Source of the DNA: Candidatus Adiutrix intracellularis
Lineage (GTDB): Bacteria; Desulfobacterota; Desulfarculia; Adiutricales; Adiutricaceae
DNA: 38,368 nt
Reading direction: 5' to 3'
NCBI GenBank assembly: GCA_001577715.1
Contig: LQAA01000152.1
Span: 1-38,368 of the forward strand
Each line of letters starts with the position of its first letter. Position 1 is the stretch's first letter. A program made the position numbers and the translations under genes. Under the pieces are notes generated by a model. The model was not told the DNA's origin, ran no database searches, and saw nothing but the letters and a program-made list of their open reading frames with translations. Positions 1-9,261 of this stretch are shown piece after piece.

Positions 1-1111
1 AGGCCACGGCGGTAGCGTATTTAGGATCATTAATAACATCTTTAAGCCCACCGATCTCCCGAGGATACCCTCTTCGTACGGGCAGGTCAAACACCTGTTC
101 AGCTAGTTCCGGGACCCCTTCCAAAAGAGCAGCCCCCCCAGTAATGACCACCCCGGAGTTAAGCTGATCATCAAAACCGCTTTTTATGAGTTCCCGGTTG
201 ATAAGCATCATAATTTCCTCAACTCGCAGTTCCAAGATATCCGCTAAAACCATACGGCTGATCATGCGGGACGGCCGCCCACCCACCGACGGAACTTCAA
301 TAACCTGATCATCTTCCACTAAAGAGGTTAAGCAAGAACCGTAAGTTTTTTTTATCTCTTCCGCGCTGCTGGTGGGGGTGCGTAGACCCACGGCCACATC
401 GTTGGTCAGATGCGTACCGCCCAAGGCCAGGACGGAAGTATGCTTGATACTGTTCTGGGAAAAAATAGCTAAATCTACAGTTCCACCACCAAAGTCCAGA
501 AGAGCCACCCCCAGTTCCTTTTCTTCCTGGGTCAGAACCGCATCGGCCGAGGCTACAGATTCTAAGACTATATCGCAAACATCCAAATCGGCCATATGGG
601 CGCAGCGAATTAGATTCTGGGCACTGGTGGCCGCGCCGGTAACAATATGAACCTTAGTTTCTAACCTTACTCCACTCATACCCACCGGGTCCTGAATACC
701 GTCCTGATTATCAACTATAAATTCCTGAGGAATAGTGTGGATAACCTCACGATCCATAGGAATAGCCAGAGCTCGAGCCGCTTCCAGCACTCTTTCCACA
801 TCACTAGGGCTGACTTCCCGATTTTTTATAGCTATCACCCCCTGACTGTTGCGTCCCTCTATGTGGCCGCCGGCGATGCCCACATAGACCTCAGTTATTT
901 CGCAGCCGGCCATAAGTTCGGCTTCCTCCACCGCTCGCTTGATAGATTCCACCGTACGCTCGATATTAACCACTGCACCCTTCCGTAAACCCTGAGATGG
1001 ATAACTACCGATGCCAACAATATCTATACCGCCTTCGTTATTTGGCTCACCCACCACGCAGCATATTTTAGTAGTACCAATGTCTAGCCCAAATATTAAG
1101 TCTCCAGCCAT
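1..1111 (-). CDS. ftsA: Cell division protein FtsA, 3' end cut by window edge
   Basis: FtsA is an actin-like ATPase that anchors FtsZ to the inner membrane and recruits later divisome proteins. The reading frame is open from the ATG at 1111 to base 1, giving about 370 residues. The family is usually around 410, so the C-terminal part with the membrane-binding helix lies outside the window. The N terminus reads MAGDLIFGLDIGTTK, the phosphate 1 motif of the actin/Hsp70 fold. The second phosphate motif LLDFGGGTVDLAIF and the adenosine motif VVITGGAALLEGV are also present. A strong GGAGGGG ribosome site precedes the ATG. The gene follows ftsQ by 22 bp in the same transcript, and ftsZ would be expected next, outside the window. 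Confidence 0.95.
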   Translation of the reverse strand, partial: MAGDLIFGLDIGTTKICCVVGEPNNEGGIDIVGIGSYPSQGLRKGAVVNIERTVESIKRAVEEAELMAGCEITEVYVGIAGGHIEGRNSQGVIAIKNREVSPSDVERVLEAARALAIPMDREVIHTIPQEFIVDNQDGIQDPVGMSGVRLETKVHIVTGAATSAQNLIRCAHMADLDVCDIVLESVASADAVLTQEEKELGVALLDFGGGTVDLAIFSQNSIKHTSVLALGGTHLTNDVAVGLRTPTSSAEEIKKTYGSCLTSLVEDDQVIEVPSVGGRPSRMISRMVLADILELRVEEIMMLINRELIKSGFDDQLNSGVVITGGAALLEGVPELAEQVFDLPVRRGYPREIGGLKDVINDPKYATAVA

Positions 1112-1133
1112 TTCCCCTCCTTCTCATATGGGG

Positions 1134-2054
1134 TTACCCCGCACAATTATATCGCACAATAACTCTAGGGCTGGCCTCAAGATTTACATAAACCAACCCG
1201 TCAAATTGCCCGTAGAGTTTTAAATGAGCTATAACTCGACCCAGACGCCTGAATTTTTCTTCGAAAGCCCCTAACCCTATCTTTACCTCAAAGTCGTTGT
1301 TCTTAGTGAATAGAGTCAAGCCCCGCACTGCATCATAATTTATTTCCGAAATATTATCGAGTCTAAACTCGTCATTTCTAACCACCAGAATGTCCGCTAA
1401 AAGAAAGACTTGATTCAGAGATTCCCTAATTATAGGCGAACAACTTAAGATTTCATCTTCACTGAAACCGCTAACTATGGGTAGATCGGGCTTTTCCCCA
1501 GGCGACAGTTCCTTAAATGGTTCACCCTTATCGTCAAGATAGTAAAGGCGCCCCAGACTGACCAGAAACCGAGGCCGGTGCTCAACTACATCCACCGACA
1601 CCGTGTCGGGCATAGTTATAGTTTTAGTTACCTTAACCTTGTCAAGCCAAGGTAAAAGGGAGAGGGTAGCGGAAGCTTTTTCAACATCAAAAAGCCAACT
1701 GTTCACCGGTCGGTCCAGACCGGCGGCCGCCAAAATTTCCTTACGATTAATTTGGTTAATACCCGAAATAATCACCTTCTTGACCGAAAAATAGTTCGAC
1801 TTGGAAACATAGAGGTATCCGGCGATCAAAAAAACAGTTAACAGAGCCAGAAAAAGCAAGGCCACTCCGGTAGCTATAATCACCTTCAAACTCCGCCCCA
1901 ATATACTCAGAATTAAAGCGGCCAGGCGGCCTGCCTGAAGCTGGGAATTATTTCTCGAACCGGATACCTTGAAGGCCGCGCCCCGAGCGTAACGAACCCC
2001 CTTAGATAAGCGGCTTTTTTTTAAAGCCCAGGCGTCGGAATCAAGCCATTTCAT
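1134..2054 (-). CDS. ftsQ: Cell division protein FtsQ/DivIB
   Basis: FtsQ is a single-pass inner-membrane divisome protein that links early components to FtsL/FtsB, FtsW and FtsI. The 306-residue product has a basic cytoplasmic tail (about residues 1-55), one membrane segment (about 58-82) and then a POTRA domain. The POTRA domain begins FSVKKVIISGINQINRKEI (about 88-155) and is followed by the FtsQ beta domain. The ATG at 2054 lies inside the end of murB, a 14-bp overlap, and a GGTGAGG site lies just upstream. The long basic N tail is common in deltaproteobacteria. The assignment rests on architecture and position between murB and ftsA, because FtsQ sequence is poorly conserved. Confidence 0.93.
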   Translation of the reverse strand: MKWLDSDAWALKKSRLSKGVRYARGAAFKVSGSRNNSQLQAGRLAALILSILGRSLKVIIATGVALLFLALLTVFLIAGYLYVSKSNYFSVKKVIISGINQINRKEILAAAGLDRPVNSWLFDVEKASATLSLLPWLDKVKVTKTITMPDTVSVDVVEHRPRFLVSLGRLYYLDDKGEPFKELSPGEKPDLPIVSGFSEDEILSCSPIIRESLNQVFLLADILVVRNDEFRLDNISEINYDAVRGLTLFTKNNDFEVKIGLGAFEEKFRRLGRVIAHLKLYGQFDGLVYVNLEASPRVIVRYNCAG

Positions 2055-2979
2055 GGCCTACCTCACCAGTAGGGCCGATGATTCTAATTTCCGGTTCTAA
2101 AAGGAGACCGTATTTTTCGCTGACGCCCCGTCGAATCAATTCCATCAAAGTCAAAATATCGGCACACGTAGCCCCAGCCCGAGCGATGATGAAATTAGCG
2201 TGAATCTCGCTAACTCTAGCCCCGCCATAAACATAGCCCTTAAAACCGCATTCTTCTATAATTCGCCCAGCAGATTGGCCCGGTGGGTTTTTAAAAACGC
2301 AACCAGCGGATCGTTCTCCCAGCGGCTGAGTTTGGTGGCGTCGTTCTAACGCTTCGGTTATATTCGATCTTATTTCTATCTTCGGTCTAGGTTTAAGATT
2401 AAACTCCGCTCCCAGAATAACCGCTTCCGGTGACAAACCAAATAAACGCCGTGACGAAAATTTCAGCTCAGTCTCCTTAAGAACTTTCGCTTCACCGTCT
2501 TCCCCTAAAATGAAGAGACGATTGACTATCCGTCCTACCGTCTGCCCCCCGATACCGGAATTACCGGCCAGAGCTCCGCCCACGGTACCGGGAACCCCAG
2601 CCAAACACTCTAGCCCGCCCAGTTCCTTTTCCCAGGCCCAGGCCAGAAGTTCCAAAACCGCCGCCGCCGCCCCCACCAAAATTCGCCCGCCCCCTAAATT
2701 CTCAATAGTCGCAAAACTCCGACCCAGCTTAATTACCAGCCCAGCAAAACCGGAATCACTAAAGAGCAAGTTAGAACCACCTCCTAAAACCAGGACCGGC
2801 AACCCTAGTTCCCTAGCTAAATTTACCAGAGTCCTTAGTTCTCCACTTTTTTCCGGCCGAGCCATAATCCCGGCAGCCCCCCCCACCCTGAAGGTAGTAA
2901 AATCCCTTAAAAGCACCTCGAAATCCAGACGACTAGACATCTGGCCCTGCAACGGCAGCCAAGGACGATGGTCGATCAT
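2041..2979 (-). CDS. murB: UDP-N-acetylenolpyruvoylglucosamine reductase
   Basis: MurB is a cytoplasmic FAD enzyme that reduces UDP-GlcNAc-enolpyruvate with NADPH to UDP-MurNAc. The 312-residue product has the FAD-binding motif VLGGGSNLLFSD, the loop LAGVPGTVGGALAGNSG, the catalytic-serine segment SAGCVFKNP and the C-terminal glutamate in LLLEPEIRIIG. Its length and spacing resemble the shorter type II enzymes. The start ATG overlaps the murC stop as ATGA, so the two are probably translationally coupled. The 3' end overlaps ftsQ by 14 bp. Ddl, often found between murB and ftsQ, is absent here. Confidence 0.96.
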   Translation of the reverse strand: MIDHRPWLPLQGQMSSRLDFEVLLRDFTTFRVGGAAGIMARPEKSGELRTLVNLARELGLPVLVLGGGSNLLFSDSGFAGLVIKLGRSFATIENLGGGRILVGAAAAVLELLAWAWEKELGGLECLAGVPGTVGGALAGNSGIGGQTVGRIVNRLFILGEDGEAKVLKETELKFSSRRLFGLSPEAVILGAEFNLKPRPKIEIRSNITEALERRHQTQPLGERSAGCVFKNPPGQSAGRIIEECGFKGYVYGGARVSEIHANFIIARAGATCADILTLMELIRRGVSEKYGLLLEPEIRIIGPTGEVGHEMA

Positions 2980-4394
2980 ATGCCCCCCCTCTTACCCCCG
3001 TCGTTTCCATCCGCCTGGACCTCTTGGCTCAAAAGGCGCAGAATTTCATCAGCCAGAATGTGGATGTTGCCTGCCCCTAAAGTTAAAAGGACGTCACCGA
3101 AGCTCAGATTATCGGCCAAGATTTTACCTAAAGAAGCCAGTTCGGAATGATAAACTACATCACGATGGCCGTGACTCCGCACCGCCTCAGCTAACGACCT
3201 AGCGGTCACCCCCTCTAGTGGTGCTTCGCCGGCAGAATAGATATCGATAATAATCAATTGATCACTCTGGTTGAAGGCCGGTATAAAAAGGTTGAAAAGA
3301 CTCTGGGTGCGACTGTAACGGTGGGGCTGAAAGACCACTACCCGACGCCGCCCCGGAAAACACTCCGTTAAAGTCGCTAAAGTAACCTCTATTTCTGTGG
3401 GGTGATGACCGTAATCATCCAAAACCATAACCCCCCTAATTTCGCCCTTTTTTTCTAAACGACGGCTCACACCTTTAAGTTCAGCTAACCCATTGATGAC
3501 ATTTTCAGCAGTTAAACCCATTTCCAGACCCACCGCTGCCGCTGCCAAAGAATTTAAAACATTGTGACGACCAGGTATATTTGTAGTTACCCGGCCCAAG
3601 TTTTGCCCGCCACGATTTAAATCAAAAGAATAACCCCAACCTTCACATTGAATGTTTTTAGCTGAGATCTCAGCCTGAGCTGATAGGCCGTAGGTTAAAT
3701 AACGCTTTTTTACATCCGGTAATAAGCTCTGAACATTAGGATCATCTAAGCACAGAACCGTAAAACCATAGAAAGGCACTTTATTAATGAAAGCTAAAAA
3801 ACTCTCTTTCAGGTGTTCTAGATCGCGATAGTAATTAAGGTGTTCCAAATCAATATTAGTGACTAGAGCCACAGTGGGTGTAAGAAGAAGAAAAGAACCG
3901 TCGGATTCGTCAGCCTCAGCTACCATCAGTTCGCCCTGCCCCAGTCTAGCTCCTACTCCTAAATAGTTGAGTTTACCTCCAATAACTAGAGTTGGATCTA
4001 AACTAGCCCAGGTTAGCATAGTGCCCACTAAAGAGGTAGTAGTAGTTTTACCGTGACTACCGGCTACTGCCACAGCATATTTGAGACGCATAAGTTCCGC
4101 CAGCATTTCAGCTCTGGGGATGACCGGGATGAAGTCCCGACGAGAAACCAGAACTTCTGGGTTATCATCGGGCACAGCCGAAGAAACTACCACCACGTCC
4201 GCTCCATGCACGTTCTGTCCTGAGTGACCGATCATAACTTTAGCCCCCAGATCAGCTAGGCGATGGGTGATATCACTGGCCTTAAGATCAGAGCCGCTAA
4301 CCTCATGCCCCAAATTTAAAAGCACTTCGGCGATACCACACATACCAATACCACCTATGCCCACGAAGTGGATATGTCTTTTTTTGTGATACAT
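2976..4394 (-). CDS. murC: UDP-N-acetylmuramate--L-alanine ligase
   Basis: MurC is a cytoplasmic ATP-dependent ligase that adds L-alanine to UDP-MurNAc, the first amino acid of the stem peptide. The 472-residue protein has the N-terminal nucleotide fold HFVGIGGIGMCG and the ATP loop AGSHGKTTTTS. It also has the EADESDGSF motif, the metal/ATP segment NIDLEHLNYY, RHNVLNSLAA, and the C-terminal DDYGHHPTEI and FQPHRYSRT blocks. These are diagnostic for MurC rather than MurD, MurE or MurF. Length is normal for the family. It starts 1 bp after the murG stop and shares an ATGA overlap with murB. Confidence 0.97.
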   Translation of the reverse strand: MYHKKRHIHFVGIGGIGMCGIAEVLLNLGHEVSGSDLKASDITHRLADLGAKVMIGHSGQNVHGADVVVVSSAVPDDNPEVLVSRRDFIPVIPRAEMLAELMRLKYAVAVAGSHGKTTTTSLVGTMLTWASLDPTLVIGGKLNYLGVGARLGQGELMVAEADESDGSFLLLTPTVALVTNIDLEHLNYYRDLEHLKESFLAFINKVPFYGFTVLCLDDPNVQSLLPDVKKRYLTYGLSAQAEISAKNIQCEGWGYSFDLNRGGQNLGRVTTNIPGRHNVLNSLAAAAVGLEMGLTAENVINGLAELKGVSRRLEKKGEIRGVMVLDDYGHHPTEIEVTLATLTECFPGRRRVVVFQPHRYSRTQSLFNLFIPAFNQSDQLIIIDIYSAGEAPLEGVTARSLAEAVRSHGHRDVVYHSELASLGKILADNLSFGDVLLTLGAGNIHILADEILRLLSQEVQADGNDGGKRGGI

Positions 4395-4395
4395 T

Positions 4396-5496
4396 TTATA
4401 ATTCCCCGGCCTGAGTCAATTCCAGACAAATCGCGGCCATCCGCTCGGCCGCCCCCGGGCGAAAAAGGTCCCCAGCCGCTTCGCTCATAGCTGCTAGCCG
4501 GCTCGGGTTAACTAATAAAGTTTCCAATAATGCCGCCAACCCGGTCGAAGTTAAACCCAACTGAGACTGAATAACAGCAGCACCAGCCGCTTCCAGGTGA
4601 CGAGCATTACTCATCTGATGATCATCGGTCGCCGTCGGCAATGGCACTAGTACTGAAGGAAGACGGGCCGCAGTTAATTCAGTTACGGTAATAGCCCCAG
4701 CCCGACTCACTACCAGATTCACCCGGCTATACAGCCCAGGCATATCCTGAAAAAAATCTGAAACTTCAGCCGTTAAACCTGCCTCCTGATAAAAACTTCG
4801 CAACTGTTCTAAATCAGCGGCCCCAGTTTGATGAATAAGCTGGAAAGTTAGACCTTTCTGGTGTAGTAAAACTACGGCTGGAGCGACCACCCGGTTTAAA
4901 CCTCTGGCTCCCTGGCTACCGCCGGTAACCAAAATAACCAAAGATCCCCGGTTAAAAATTCGCCTTTGATTATTTAGAGCCGCTATTTCCGGACGAATAG
5001 GATTACCGGTGACCACAATCTTTGAGAGGGGGAAGGCCCCGGCCGCCTCCTCAAAAGCCAGCATAACCCTTTGGCTCAAAAGGCCCAAAAATTTATTGCT
5101 TAACCCCGGCCGCGAATTTTGTTCATGGATAATTAATGGCACCCCCCTCACCCAGGCGGCTAGACCCACCGGTACTGTAACATAACCACCGGCCCCAAAA
5201 CAGAGCTGCGGTTTGTAACTCTTTAAGAACCACAAGGCCTCCAAAAAAGCTACAAGACAACGCCCAAGGCCCTTAAGCCGGTTTAAAAGACCCAGCCCTT
5301 TCAATCCGCTAACTTTCAAAACAACTCGTTTAAAACCAGCCGAGTCCACAATCCTAGCCTCCAGTTCCTTACCCGCTCCGATGAAAAGAAAATCCATCTC
5401 GGGCCGGATTTTCCGCAAAGCTAAGGCTAGAGATAGGGCCGGCCATAAATGCCCGCCTGTACCGCCAGCGGCCAGTATAAAACGTTGGAAACTCAT
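4396..5496 (-). CDS. murG: Lipid II synthase MurG (GlcNAc transferase)
   Basis: MurG transfers GlcNAc from UDP-GlcNAc to lipid I on the inner face of the cytoplasmic membrane, making lipid II. The 366-residue GT28-type protein has the N-terminal glycine loop AAGGTGGHLWPALSLA, the central GGSQGARGLN block that binds the UDP-sugar, and the C-terminal motif VSRAGAITVTEL. Length and motif order match the family. The ATG at 5496 follows the ftsW stop by 26 bp, and the stop is 1 bp before the murC ATG. It sits between its substrate's flippase-class partner FtsW and murC, as in many proteobacteria. Confidence 0.97.
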   Translation of the reverse strand: MSFQRFILAAGGTGGHLWPALSLALALRKIRPEMDFLFIGAGKELEARIVDSAGFKRVVLKVSGLKGLGLLNRLKGLGRCLVAFLEALWFLKSYKPQLCFGAGGYVTVPVGLAAWVRGVPLIIHEQNSRPGLSNKFLGLLSQRVMLAFEEAAGAFPLSKIVVTGNPIRPEIAALNNQRRIFNRGSLVILVTGGSQGARGLNRVVAPAVVLLHQKGLTFQLIHQTGAADLEQLRSFYQEAGLTAEVSDFFQDMPGLYSRVNLVVSRAGAITVTELTAARLPSVLVPLPTATDDHQMSNARHLEAAGAAVIQSQLGLTSTGLAALLETLLVNPSRLAAMSEAAGDLFRPGAAERMAAICLELTQAGEL

Positions 5497-5522
5497 AATT
5501 TAATTATTTCAGCCTTCCGACC

Positions 5523-6677
5523 TCAGTCTTCCGCCCGAACAACCCGCCCGAAACCAAGAGAGGCCTTAGGCTGTTCGGACCGGCTCTGCCAAGCCACGTT
5601 CATCAAAATACCCATGGCCACATAACAAATAAAAAGATTAGTCCCTCCATAACTGAAAAATGGCAAAGGCAACCCTTTAGTAGGGATCAGCGCCGTCACA
5701 ACCGCCATATTAAAAAAAGCGGGAATAGCCACCACCAGAGTAGCGCCCAAAGCCAGATAAACTCCGCTAAAATCTCGGGCGGAACGAGCTATAGCAACCC
5801 CCCGAATAACGATTCCTAGAAAAAGAAGGGCAATAAAACTTACTCCCACCAGACCCATCTCTTCAGCCACCACTGAAAATATAAAATCAGTGTGCGGTTC
5901 AGGCAGGAAAAAAAGTTTCTGTTGTCCGGCTCCAGGCCCCTGCCCGAAAAGGCCGCCGGAGGCAAAGGCATAAAAGGAATGAATAATATGATAGCCCGAA
6001 CCTTTCGGATCGGACCAAGGGTCAAGAAAAGCCGAAATCCGTCTAAGACGAAAAGTATAACTAGTAATCTCATAATAAACGATAGAGCCGCCGATCACTC
6101 CCAAAGCGGCCATGTGCCAAATTTTAGTGCCGGCCACAAACATCAAGGTGAAGGCTATGATCACCACACAAACGGCTGTGCCCAGATCCGGCTCAAGTAG
6201 AATCAATCCCACCATCAAGCTCAAAACAATCAGATGCGGTAACAACCCGTAGAGAAAACTAGCTGTTTTCTCACCTTTGCGATTGAGGGAATAGGCTAGA
6301 TAGATAACAATAGCTAACTTGGCTAGTTCTGAAGGTTGAAAAGAAAAACCAAGAAACTTAAGCCAGCGGTTGGCCCCGCTAACCATATGCCCCACCCCCG
6401 AAATAAGAACTAGAGCCAGACAGATAATGGTCGTTGCCAGAATCGGGTAAGCCATCTTAGGCCATAACTGATAAGGAACCCAAGAAACGATCATCATCAT
6501 GGGCACACCCAAGAGCATATTGTGAATCTGAGGGTAAAAAAAGAACAATGCATCCCCGTAACGCTGCTCGGCCATGATGGAACTAGCCGACAGCAACATC
6601 ATCAGACCTAAGCCTGACAAGCCTAAAACCAGCGTCAGGAGCAGAGCGTCAAAGGGCGTGACCCAACCTTCTTTCAT
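5523..6677 (-). CDS. ftsW: SEDS-family septal peptidoglycan glycosyltransferase FtsW
   Basis: FtsW is a polytopic SEDS protein that polymerises lipid II at the septum together with the transpeptidase FtsI. The product is hydrophobic throughout, with about ten membrane segments. It contains the family signatures GANRWLKFLGFSFQPSEL, LLEPDLGT, GPGAGQQKLFFLPEPHTDF and the C-terminal PFFSYGGTNL. The frame opens with TTG at 6683, but the ATG at 6677 (384 residues) has an AGAGG ribosome site 7 bp upstream and is preferred. The position between murD and murG favours FtsW over RodA. Confidence 0.95.
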   Translation of the reverse strand: MKEGWVTPFDALLLTLVLGLSGLGLMMLLSASSIMAEQRYGDALFFFYPQIHNMLLGVPMMMIVSWVPYQLWPKMAYPILATTIICLALVLISGVGHMVSGANRWLKFLGFSFQPSELAKLAIVIYLAYSLNRKGEKTASFLYGLLPHLIVLSLMVGLILLEPDLGTAVCVVIIAFTLMFVAGTKIWHMAALGVIGGSIVYYEITSYTFRLRRISAFLDPWSDPKGSGYHIIHSFYAFASGGLFGQGPGAGQQKLFFLPEPHTDFIFSVVAEEMGLVGVSFIALLFLGIVIRGVAIARSARDFSGVYLALGATLVVAIPAFFNMAVVTALIPTKGLPLPFFSYGGTNLFICYVAMGILMNVAWQSRSEQPKASLGFGRVVRAED

Positions 6678-6745
6678 AAACAAACCTCTAGCTTCAGAGC
6701 AACCCGGAAACCATATTTTTTAATCTTACTAAGAACGGGTCTCTA

Positions 6746-8098
6746 CTAAGCGGCCCGGGTCTGCCGCCTGACTTCTCTAACAAAGGTTTCGCCTCGGTGC
6801 TTGTAATCACGAAACATGTCAAAACTAGCGCAAGCTGGAGACAAAAGAACAATTGAACCTCTGGGTGCGGCGGCACGAGCCTGGCGAACGGCCTCAGCCA
6901 TAGAATCGGCTATACTAATGGGCGCGGCCCCGGCTAGAGCCAAACTAATTTTATCGCGGTCCTCACCAATCAGCACCAACTGCTTAACTTTGTCATGTAC
7001 TGATTTATACAGCAGCCGAAAGTCCTGACCCTTGCCTTGGCCACCGACAATGAGAACCACGGGAGGTTTGAAACTTGCTAGAGCCATAGCGACAGCCCCG
7101 ACATTAGTACCCTTGGAATCGTTATAATATTTAACGTCGCTGAATTCTCCAACCAGTTCTAGCCGATGTTTCTGAGGTATAAAGTCAAGGGCCGACTCTA
7201 GAGCCTTTTCCGGATTAAGACCCAACCCCAGAACTAAACCAACGGCGGCCATAACATTTTCTTGATTATGAATACCTTCCAATTTAAAATCAGCCCAAGC
7301 ACGCCCAGCCACTTCTCGTCCCTGCTTAACCACCAGAATTTCATCCTTATGAACCCAGGCACCGTGGTGCTGTCTCTTTTTGCGCGAAAAACCGAAGCGA
7401 ATAGCTCGCGTGTTTTTACGAGCTAAAAGAAGGTCATCCTCATTCATCACAGCTAGATCGCCGATAGTCTGGTTCATTAAAATCCTAGTTTTGGCCCGAA
7501 AGTATTCAGCCATATCTGAATATCTATCCAGATGATCGGAGCAAACGTTTAAAATGGCGGCGGAACAGGCATGAAAAATATTTACTGTCTCCAATTGGTA
7601 ACTGGAAACTTCGACCACGGCCGCCTGAACTTTCTGCCTGCTTAAAACAAAACGACTTAAAGGTTCCCCGATATTACCACCCACAAAGACCGGAATTTTA
7701 TTTTTCCGGCAGATATGCCCGACTAGACCTGTAGTGGTAGTTTTACCGTTTGAGCCGGTTATGGCCACTAACGGTACCTGAATCATAGAAGCGGCTAATT
7801 CCATTTCACCAATAACCGATACTTTTTTAGCTGCCTGAACCAAACCGGGGAAACTCCAGGGTATCCCAGGACTCAGAACGACCAATTCCATATCTTTAAA
7901 CGCCTCGTCTGTCCTGGTACCCAAAACCCACTCAACCGGGCGACCCTTGAAGCGTTCTAGAGCTTCAGCTAAATTAGCCTCGTCCTTTTGATCACAAATA
8001 GTGACTTCGGCCCCACGATCCAATAATAATTCTGCAGCCCACTGGCCCGATACTCCAGCACCTATGACCAGGCATTTCCCAAATTTTCTCTCTGCCAC
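6746..8098 (-). CDS. murD: UDP-N-acetylmuramoylalanine--D-glutamate ligase
   Basis: MurD is the cytoplasmic ligase that adds D-glutamate to UDP-MurNAc-L-Ala. The 450-residue protein has the N-terminal dinucleotide-like fold VIGAGVSGQWAAELLLDRG, the ATP loop ITGSNGKTTTTGLVGH, the NVCSDHLDRYSDM segment, the KYYNDSKGTN block that binds substrate, and the C-terminal LLSPACASFDMFRDYKHRG typical of MurD. It starts at GTG (8098) behind a strong AAGGAGGGG site. It lies 83 bp after mraY and 68 bp before the preferred ftsW start, slightly looser spacing than the rest of the operon. The usual proline in the NxxPDHLDR-type block is serine here. Confidence 0.96.
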   Translation of the reverse strand: MAERKFGKCLVIGAGVSGQWAAELLLDRGAEVTICDQKDEANLAEALERFKGRPVEWVLGTRTDEAFKDMELVVLSPGIPWSFPGLVQAAKKVSVIGEMELAASMIQVPLVAITGSNGKTTTTGLVGHICRKNKIPVFVGGNIGEPLSRFVLSRQKVQAAVVEVSSYQLETVNIFHACSAAILNVCSDHLDRYSDMAEYFRAKTRILMNQTIGDLAVMNEDDLLLARKNTRAIRFGFSRKKRQHHGAWVHKDEILVVKQGREVAGRAWADFKLEGIHNQENVMAAVGLVLGLGLNPEKALESALDFIPQKHRLELVGEFSDVKYYNDSKGTNVGAVAMALASFKPPVVLIVGGQGKGQDFRLLYKSVHDKVKQLVLIGEDRDKISLALAGAAPISIADSMAEAVRQARAAAPRGSIVLLSPACASFDMFRDYKHRGETFVREVRRQTRAA

Positions 8099-8181
8099 CG
8101 TTTCCCCTCCTTAATAAAGAATAATAATACTTTAGAACCGGGCCAAAAATTATCATTTAAAAGTAGATAAGCCACTCAAAT

Positions 8182-9261
8182 TTATCTAACCTTTAGGGTG
8201 GATAAACCAATCATAGCCAGAATAATAGCAATGATCCAAAATCTAACAATTACTTTAGGTTCCGGCCAACCTTTTAGTTCAAAATGATGATGAAGGGGGG
8301 CCATTCGAAAAATCCGTCTTCCCCTGGTTAATTTAAAATACCCGACCTGAATAATCACACTCAAGGCTTCCATAACAAATAACCCGCCCACAATGATTAG
8401 AATCAACTCCTGTTTGGCAATCAAAGCTGCCATCCCCAGGATGCCCCCCAAAGACAGAGAACCCACATCGCCCATAAAAATTTGCGCCGGGTAAGTGTTA
8501 TACCATAAGAAACCCATAACCGAACCTACCACCGCAGCCAATAAAATAGTCACCTCAGCCGCTCCAGGGACAAAACTTATCTGAAGATAATGGGCGAAGC
8601 GAGCGTTCCCAGCGCAATATATAAAAACCATGTAACACATGGTTGCTATGACCATTGGACCGGCAGCCAACCCGTCCAACCCATCGGTCAGATTAACTGC
8701 ATTGGAAGCTCCACAGATAACTAAAACGGCGAAGGGAATATATACAATTCCCAAATCAAAACTTAGCTCTTTAAAAATTGGAAAATATAAACTCGTATCA
8801 TAGTCTGAAGAAAAATAAAAAAAAGACCCGACGACTAAACCTACCACCGCCTGCACCGCGAGTTTCCGACGAGCCGTAAGCCCCTGATTATGTTTGCGCC
8901 TAATTTTAAGAAAATCATCGTATAAACCTAGAGCGCCGAGACTCAAAGCACAAAATAGAAATAAATAAATAGAAGATTCGGTCAAGTCCGCCCACATCAA
9001 AGTCGAAAACAGGGTCGATAATAGAATAAGCATCCCCCCCATGGTAGGGGTACCAGATTTTTTTTGATGCGAAGGTGGCCCTTCTTCACGAACGTATTGC
9101 TGAATCTGATAATTTTTAACCAAATCTATGAATTTCTGCCCCATAGCAAACCAGATCAACATAGCGCAAAAAGCCGCTAGAATACTCCGAAAAGTCAAAT
9201 ACCGAAAGACGTTAAAAAAAGTTACATCTCCGGTCAGCCTTATGAACAGATGATAAAGCAT
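8182..9261 (-). CDS. mraY: Phospho-N-acetylmuramoyl-pentapeptide-transferase
   Basis: MraY moves phospho-MurNAc-pentapeptide from UDP to undecaprenyl phosphate, making lipid I at the inner membrane. The 359-residue polytopic protein shows the early motif KKSGTPTMGG, the catalytic aspartate pair in GLYDDFLKIRRKHNQGL, the NAVNLTDGLDGLA motif and the MGDVGSLSLGG motif. The histidine-rich loop APLHHHFELKGWPE is also intact. About ten membrane helices fit the known fold. The start overlaps the murF stop by one base (TAATG), which suggests coupled translation. Confidence 0.97.
   Translation of the reverse strand: MLYHLFIRLTGDVTFFNVFRYLTFRSILAAFCAMLIWFAMGQKFIDLVKNYQIQQYVREEGPPSHQKKSGTPTMGGMLILLSTLFSTLMWADLTESSIYLFLFCALSLGALGLYDDFLKIRRKHNQGLTARRKLAVQAVVGLVVGSFFYFSSDYDTSLYFPIFKELSFDLGIVYIPFAVLVICGASNAVNLTDGLDGLAAGPMVIATMCYMVFIYCAGNARFAHYLQISFVPGAAEVTILLAAVVGSVMGFLWYNTYPAQIFMGDVGSLSLGGILGMAALIAKQELILIIVGGLFVMEALSVIIQVGYFKLTRGRRIFRMAPLHHHFELKGWPEPKVIVRFWIIAIILAMIGLSTLKVR

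Noticed and set aside
2041-2054. A ddl gene between murB and ftsQ
   Set aside because: The two genes overlap by 14 bp, leaving no room; D-Ala-D-Ala ligase must be elsewhere.
2510-3202. 230-codon plus-strand frame over murB and murC
   Set aside because: It is rich in Pro, Ser and Lys as expected for an antisense shadow and lies fully over two clearly identified genes.
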